From: Flavobacteriales bacterium
GTDB lineage: Bacteria; Bacteroidota; Bacteroidia; Flavobacteriales_D; Sanyastnellaceae
DNA: 45,384 nt
Assembly: GCA_947442505.1 (NCBI GenBank)
Contig: CANEVR010000013.1
Span: forward strand, 1 to 45,384
Direction: 5' to 3'
Both the position numbers and the translations under genes were made by a program. This document shows positions 44,201 through 45,384 of the stretch, piece by piece. The first letter of the stretch is position 1; every line of letters begins with the position of its first letter. Below the pieces are notes generated by a model. It made no database searches. It worked only from the letters and a program-made list of their open reading frames with translations, and had not been told where the DNA came from.

Positions 44201-45171
44201 CCGCCAATTTCAAGTGCCTCAACCGCTTCTGAAAAATCTAAAAAATCCGGATTCGAACCACCAATAGTATAAGAACCGCACAGTCCCGCTGAAACACGCA
44301 TGCTTAATGTATCATTTTGGTGATTCAAATCCATCTGAGCGTTAATTGAATTGACCCAAATCTTCAGGCGTTTCACATTTCCATCTTCAAAAAGAAAATT
44401 TCCAATTTGAACATTCTCTGCTTCCTGACCAATGGCCAAATTCCCCGACCAATTGAAAGGTGATTGCACAACACCATCAACCGACCATTGGATATTGGCG
44501 CTGGAGATGTTTTGCAATCCCTGATTTTGAATGGTTATGGATACTGGGACATTTCCAGTTTGAAATGGACGCAATGGAGAATCTAGGCCGGCCATATTCA
44601 AATCAAGTGATAATGGAGAAAACAATTTCACGTTGTCAATCATCCAATAGCCCTCACCATTTCCAGACCATGTAAACCTGATTTTTGCATTCGCAATACC
44701 ACCAATCATAGTGCTCAGATTCATGACAATCGATTCAGACCCATTGGTTGAACTGTTATAACTTCCTGCCAATTGCCATGTAAATCCATCAAAAAACTCA
44801 ACCTTGCACAGTGCTCCCGCTATATCATTAATCTCATGGTCGAAAAACAACAAAATATTTGGACTTATAGAACAATCTAAAATTGGCGTTTCTAACGACA
44901 CTTCCTCAGGCAAAGAATCATTGGATAATACTTGAGCATCGAATATCGCTGAGTTACCAGATATTGGAAAATTAACCAACCGCCCACCAGGGTTATTAAA
45001 ATTCCATTTGTTCCATGTGGGATCTCCTGTAATCGTTAGGTTAGACCAACCTGCAGGAGCAACATTCTCCTCCGCATCAGAAAAATCCTCATTCATGATA
45101 AACACCTGAGCGTTTGAATTCAAACCAATCAATGCCAAAACCATCAAGAAAAAACGGTAACAATTCTTCAT
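32119..45171 (-). CDS. Giant T9SS-exported adhesin-like protein with three beta-helix modules
   Basis: The 4350-residue protein starts at ATG with a clear signal peptide (MKNCYRFFLMVLALIGLNSNAQ). A choice-of-anchor/MAM-like jelly roll (about 25-180) comes first. Three ~724-residue modules follow, each a CARDB-like domain (starting about 185, 910 and 1634) plus a long right-handed beta-helix that opens YTIGG-[SN]-[DN]-PDF. A fourth CARDB-like domain (about 2355) precedes two PKD domains (about 2460-2620), Ig-like domains, a glycine-rich region (about 3137-3337), further jelly-roll and Ig segments, and a MopE-like acidic motif (about 3816-3884). The end is an unrecognised module (3885-4250) and a T9SS type A sorting domain (YPNPNEGNVVALNVNGMEG...RMVVNR). 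It is likely a surface adhesin; its ligand is unknown. Confidence 0.92.
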   Translation of the reverse strand: MKNCYRFFLMVLALIGLNSNAQVFIMNEDFSDAEENVAPAGWSNLTITGDPTWNKWNFNNPGGRLVNFPISGNSAIFDAQVLSNDSLPEEVSLETPILDCSISPNILLFFDHEINDIAGALCKVEFFDGFTWQLAGSYNSSTNGSESIVMNLSTMIGGIANAKIRFTWSGNGEGYWMIDNVKLFSPLSLDLNMAGLDSPLRPFQTGNVPVSITIQNQGLQNISSANIQWSVDGVVQSPFNWSGNLAIGQEAENVQIGNFLFEDGNVKRLKIWVNSINAQMDLNHQNDTLSMRVSAGLCGSYTIGGSNPDFLDFSEAVEALEIGGVTCNVFFNVRDGVYNEQILINNVAGTAANKWVTFKGQSADSSLAALHYQDVNPNDYTLSLSGTSFIKFKDLGILRTNGSSDVILQSGANNIFFDHCNTGKIEASEESNNYSISIVGTHLNGSAIDIRQPADADHGAILVEDCWVGDIYINNAGPVYLNGNQFSADTSNYTGFYKVEGCDQVVVEDNRSRRVDFVNCRDVNMQNNKLQSADYLVNVEGCDTVFVLNNQLKSLSGCDSRGVRLIDVQDGVVAENEILMTGDCGMPLGIHLGGGNSRRISLRDNNISRSFNYGPDSEDTFIGIYTDGGGDSIYIKSNELNGLTINGLKRGKGMFLGGSYFTLEADSNVISNFQNSGIEVNSAFGTTWKVRKNTISTVREAGVIVSGSGSSIVGNKISRVKAGVGINVLGSENLVANNFAHVEGAGLAKGLSIGSASSNNHVLHNSIYLTATNLFTAVGIELNGGTNNAIKSNSIYNAKKGLAISMGLDFIPANNAMDYNNLRTQGAVFGSYGTQMLNSFEDHKTQTGLDEHSVSVNPYYQSISNLKPNHVELNQAAISDPLVTSDIDYTLRASLPDIGAKEFTPCAQDAGISEILNLSGSVQVGTQVIQVLLQNHGQSNLNNVQIRWSVNNVAMPTFNWTGSLSTAQTSPVSLGSFNFASASQYNIEVWTALPNGLADCNLINDSSSVYVATPLCGNYTIGGSNPDFLNFNEAIEALNNSVITCPIVFDVRNGVYNEQATLYEVAGSSEINTITFRGQSADSSLAQWKYSGINSENDFTLNLFGTKHLYFQDLTIYRNGSTAVKIEGESEDIHFSHCRLSNVVTLNNSNNKDLYFVGNSFRSLMSNQPGFGVSISNPDGVVRGAAVFENNIIASISVSNADSVVLYGNRAVLDTLVEDSRTVAYIEKSRNVQIAQNRLWLLNLQSDTIVDIQDNFIRNGGESDTRVLGLLNCAQAFVQDNLVFMNDGCNTKAVEIGNSQEVQFVFNDVYSRSSCNTSFGILISGGQSSGIHLEHNQVRRPLDGIGNQLNYCIAVHGASDSVFVKHNLIEGISENTSGIGISIVGGMNTLDVDSNLVKNIMDAGIELYPSASNNWRVRSNKIEHVKNNGILIESHGCLVNGNTITYVKGGNGITIDGDSALVSNNAVHTVGIGIANGIVIRGDATGSKVLFNSVQVLSRDIVNAAALMIEDGTEVELKNNVFSNQGGGYALSISAPVSSMVLDYNDYYSSRDKVAYYLAEDFASIADFSAAHGWEVHGKTFNPFYSSDTLLYVNHGMLNNMGIAGTGVSQDIIGVNRGVAPDMGIKEFGLCPKDAGVESFLGLVNPLPVSNQSIQVRLRNHGSTNLTSTMVYWTVNGVAQTPFNWSGNLTSLSSVDVNIGSVTFESGKAYKFKAWTTTVNGLVDCNHYNDTCSAIDFGTQMCGYYTIGGNDPDFTNFTDVSILLNNAGIACPVIFDVRDTIFNEHIFLTQIPGSSSYNTVTFRGENADSSLAGIRYSEPDLASDFTINLIGTDYIHFENITVQRENGDMAFLISQGCHNLHFSHCRLSKVFSPETSVDSSFVFYNNNIEGKDVIIKSPAGSDRGRFIFQGNVLSSLEVNNADPLVIVDNKGSVSGYGHAVYCSVTNAQNALMSNNFFRRMHVYSSRNIQLLDNNIYHLEWNNGDQGIRIEGCRDVVVQDNVVTMREGYDNRGIELIASRDAVLSGNDILSNEAGNTTSYGVLIGSNSRNVTIDQNVIGRNPDQNWSELETFVGIQVSDGDSISVTRNAINGLSIVPNKKGVGISLNGVTTTLLCDSNVVELVQNHGIYSNSPNQSNWKITRNIIKNVRDNGATLDGRKVRFDSNRIFDTEAGNGIVVSGNQHVVANNFVHAKGTGNAKGISLRSNGSNSKIVFNSVSITGTNVINGRALEILGGNNYLIKDNIFSNTGGGYAVYIVNMPSQKNFDFNNYHSSGDHFGFFANQSYAQMGQWSSVVNGDVNSLELNPYYESSTSFLPYQKQLNGAGIASGGIVLDIENEIRNQQAPDIGAEEFMVDFGISELLSPSNACEHTSAEPVTILLRQFGDIPFQNIELAYQINNGPVKYDVVPGSINNDIEFTFNDTEDLSDDGAYFFKIWLLNNGDDNMNNDTLRVLRKTAESPVVTFDYTAGCSNEPVLFNATAYVPGGAITQYEWDFGTGDSSLILPAQIQYLYPNSLTYYATVRAYSDQECYTEFGDSIFMNETPIAQFSAFNHCNGAPINIENSTVDYGSAFDYSWDFGDGFASTNENPTHQYALPNDYEITLVVSNALGCSDTAVSIVEVYETPQLTLNLLSSYPRNVGNIYLVGEPYGGSYSGAGVMGNIFNPMSIPNQNNTVIQYQYTDPATGCSNTISQNVAITANANGTAILMHPTSEVACLGDMVVLFVQAYGPNIQYQWYKNNVLIPGANQSVLIYNSVGYSHQANYKVKITTSNTVLYSNTATIQVLSNFSNQFETSCDEFTWDLNGETYYESGIYTWVGENSAGCDSTVYLNLTLNKVVLNANVPFTICEGMTVNINAQNLGQGTITWPDATSEDSWTATLLASSSINAVSIVDGVTCSESISFNVVQHDIPLNFIASDTMGFCGDTAVIQLPFSNYEYNWEHGNFDSLAVMDNSGWYFASLSNAFCSVYDSVWVEILKAEIFTNDTLICEQTEANLLLGASNISSLGDITVFNGDTLFVDGVKSAILSFNAIGQNAVQIDNEYGFEGGDHVILLQMQGANAGEYQYNFIQAIGDGIMELQLPLSSDFVGDANAKAQVLKILHYDQMIVNGVVTCEPWNGSVGGVIAFYAEQGVVINDNGKIEANGKGFAGGSALTSWGVGNQGASAVSNGTGTYLSNGAGGGGGNAEWCHSGQGGGGGGLVMPGGNGGAPCMQCGGGWATGDCTTSGYGGEGLMNVEGIYLGSGGGSGGQDGDNPDGGGAGGNGGGIILIHTPEISGNGLVESIGESGNDGFGETGGGGGGSGGTVCFYSENVNVPSLVDGGMGGKQGDSRFGGNGSPGLLNYYTFVPVSNVDILWSTGEVSNIISPNLTSSQWISLKVSRNGFECWDSVYIEVQPNTIPLSLLDLDSMGVCGNEVMLAADVVDFDLVWNDNLEADSVLIHTDDWVNVTALEGVCSRLDSIYVSFLNPLVQSSSTVVCEGGTVELIAQSNWSNVKNLDMTMVDAEWSVGSNTFINGDTVLGPFANVDLEYQLPLIDHDSIEVSFDLYPYDTWDYAEPFEVYINDSLVASAVFNSGGCSNSMFVNQGCANGYCASTSTCYPYYRFTYRMQDDSDSIHFRINQYNGQELCDESWAIDNFEIDIYKSNPLIWSTGQTDAIVQVQPTSSTVYTLIYSNNGFSCIDSILITVNPVDTVYLTSIVPSDSVYILGTQLISIPGDYTEIFSSISGCDSIVHLHLEHELICDLVLSADSICQGNSVTVNTSYGGGDMLSYQWQVNGLQNQASINTNPNVDSTFVLIVTSGIQTCTDTAFVEVSPATMYFVDADFDGFGAGSALGFCSDPGVGYVLNALDCADNNASANPLGVEACSNGWDDDCLNGDLDCADTGPGIANSISNIGQWGTGVQTNINVNQNLGVNDIQSDGDGVDNWYQFTAQTNAVRIAYRGSLSLTDDNRLMLYDHNDDFAMQWIPLIIEDDVHPGDVGSLNADGGSEILYFDQLNVGSTYYICIQNTNDVYGTGLLTVSYLYGSAPDIMPYTSYTGIYNNTCQNFKARFRPNAYQYTVHRWYSAVMNGNPEWAYSIPNLSYSVNGVASTVCQLGKITGANLTGANQNLNISVDVTYQLKDAYGNSNWIVGRANATGVVGLATESDLFVRITDQCPIFKSPVHGSVATNRSVCGTKNYDWNFAMQAPTVSLPNLVSGPLGGSRVLSLAQVPGISNGQRYDVQMRSNHIDNVTSTVWGSVKCVRTMGSAGMPTLENEGVIAERSFNGITASIYPNPNEGNVVALNVNGMEGMLQVKVTDATGKLIQRSQYAVEGSLNTNLNFDYTLSNGLYLVELTNGQQSQTMRMVVNR
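35160..35760 (-). other. Glycine-rich region of the 4350-residue protein
   Basis: About 200 residues carry long glycine runs (GGGGGG, up to seven in a block) spaced by Asn, Ser and Trp/His, plus several Cys residues (HSGQGGGGGG, CMQCGGGWATGD). It is preceded by a beta-rich VDGVKSAILSFNAIGQNAVQI segment. I associate this arrangement with gliding or adhesion proteins of Bacteroidota and Myxococcota; the role here is unknown. Confidence 0.75.
38110..44620 (-). repeat. Three tandem ~2.17-kb coding repeats (CARDB plus beta-helix)
   Basis: Equivalent positions of the CARDB start lie near 44615, 42440, 40270 and 38105, a period of about 2170 bases (724 residues). Each module opens after the CARDB domain with YTIGG-x-DPDF and closes with a PDIGAKEF-like phrase. 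The copies are diverged in protein sequence rather than near-identical, so the duplication is old and the repeat is not an assembly artefact. Confidence 0.85.
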
Positions 45172-45190
45172 AACTGATAAAATAATGAAT

Positions 45191-45198
45191 CAAATATA
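45191..45198 (-). promoter_or_regulatory. -7 promoter box for the giant adhesin gene
   Basis: The minus strand reads TATATTTG, a perfect TAnnTTTG match, 19 bases before the ATG at 45171. It lies after the terminator at 45240-45269, so the 4350-residue gene is likely its own transcription unit. No -33 element is clear. Confidence 0.65.
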
Positions 45199-45239
45199 AA
45201 TATTTTATGAGTGGATTCTCTAATATTCTTATCCAACAA

Positions 45240-45269
45240 AAAAACCCCCATCTCTCGACGGGGGTTTTT
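45240..45269 (-). terminator. Terminator with ATCTCTCGAC loop, copy 3
   Basis: A perfect ten-pair stem AAAAACCCCC/GGGGGTTTTT encloses ATCTCTCGAC, 20 bases after the stop of the partial gene at the window edge. It is the best-formed of the three copies. Confidence 0.85.
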
Positions 45270-45289
45270 CTCAAAAAGTAATATTTACA

Positions 45290-45384
45290 TTATCGATTCA
45301 CCACCATGCGCATGGTTTGGCTTTGCTGACCATTGGTCAATTCCACCAAATACAATCCATTGCTCAAAGTGTAATCAAAATTCA
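45290..45384 (-). CDS. C-terminal end of a further T9SS giant-family protein (cut by window edge)
   Basis: The visible 31 codons encode the last part of a T9SS type A sorting domain: NFDYTLSNGLYLVELTNG, then the final RMVVNR. The DNA is identical to the 3' end of the 4350-residue gene for every base inside the window. This implies a close paralogue, or at least a gene with the same sorting domain, upstream in the same orientation. Nothing can be said about its N-terminal part or length. Confidence 0.8.
   Translation of the reverse strand, partial: NFDYTLSNGLYLVELTNGQQSQTMRMVVNR

Larger units (their letters stand above)
45238..45384. repeat. 3' cassette duplicate B (runs past the window edge)
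   Basis: This is the partner of 32068-32213. 136 consecutive bases match exactly, including non-coding bases between the stop codon and the terminator, which points to recent duplication or gene conversion rather than protein-level selection. Confidence 0.95.

Noticed and set aside
38110-44620. Possible assembly duplication of the three large modules
   Set aside because: The copies differ clearly in protein sequence, so they are genuine diverged repeats.
23997-44675. Many plus-strand open frames of 60-150 codons opposite the giant genes
   Set aside because: They are the antisense shadow of long repetitive coding regions, with no signal peptides, family motifs or promoters of their own.

Overview
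The window looks like a chromosomal segment of a Bacteroidota bacterium, probably order Flavobacteriales. Four things support this. Many promoters carry a clear TAnnTTTG -7 box, the Bacteroidota type, with no visible Shine-Dalgarno sequences. Two giant surface proteins end in type A sorting domains of the type IX secretion system (T9SS). The housekeeping genes (DUF177-rpmF-fabH-accB, M23/MerR/rsgA) are of the Bacteroidota kind. Several genes start with TTG or GTG. The family-level assignment (for example a Crocinitomicaceae-like lineage) is only a guess.

Layout. Positions 1-2716, minus strand: a fatty-acid and ribosome cluster, DUF177-rpmF-(YqaE-domain lipoprotein)-fabH-accB, with the lipoprotein gene set between two look-alike terminators. 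2867-8280, plus: two tandem secreted FG-GAP/ASPIC paralogues of about 900 residues. 8305-10180, plus: nadC and a YihY/BrkB-family membrane protein. 10177-15726, minus: mutS, then an overlapping four-gene operon (M23 peptidase, MerR regulator, rsgA, YwaF-like membrane protein). 15807-18413, plus: alaS. 18410-20133, minus: a small DUF5684-like membrane protein, a 317-base non-coding stretch with two hairpins, and a LuxE-like acyl-activating enzyme. 20177-23240, plus: a lipoprotein, then a 7TM sensor histidine kinase and LuxR/NarL response regulator pair.

23301-45384, minus: half of the window is a locus of giant secreted proteins. It holds a 4350-residue protein built from three ~724-residue CARDB plus beta-helix modules, PKD/Ig-like domains and a glycine-rich region. 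A 379-residue beta-helix protein and a 2516-residue protein with ten copies of an unnamed 'DPG-GNG' repeat follow. The two giants share a C-terminal assembly: a MopE-like acidic motif, an unrecognised ~350-residue module, a T9SS sorting domain, and a terminator just after the stop. At the right edge a further gene ends with a 3' end identical to that of the 4350-residue gene over all 136 bases visible, so the array continues outside the window.

The most notable observations are the shared 3' cassette of the giant genes, the ten-copy repeat, and a set of genes (nadC, mutS, the LuxE-like gene, the lipoprotein) whose -7 box lies only 4-7 bases before the start codon, which predicts leaderless mRNAs. 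No mobile elements, CRISPR arrays, tRNA or rRNA genes were seen.
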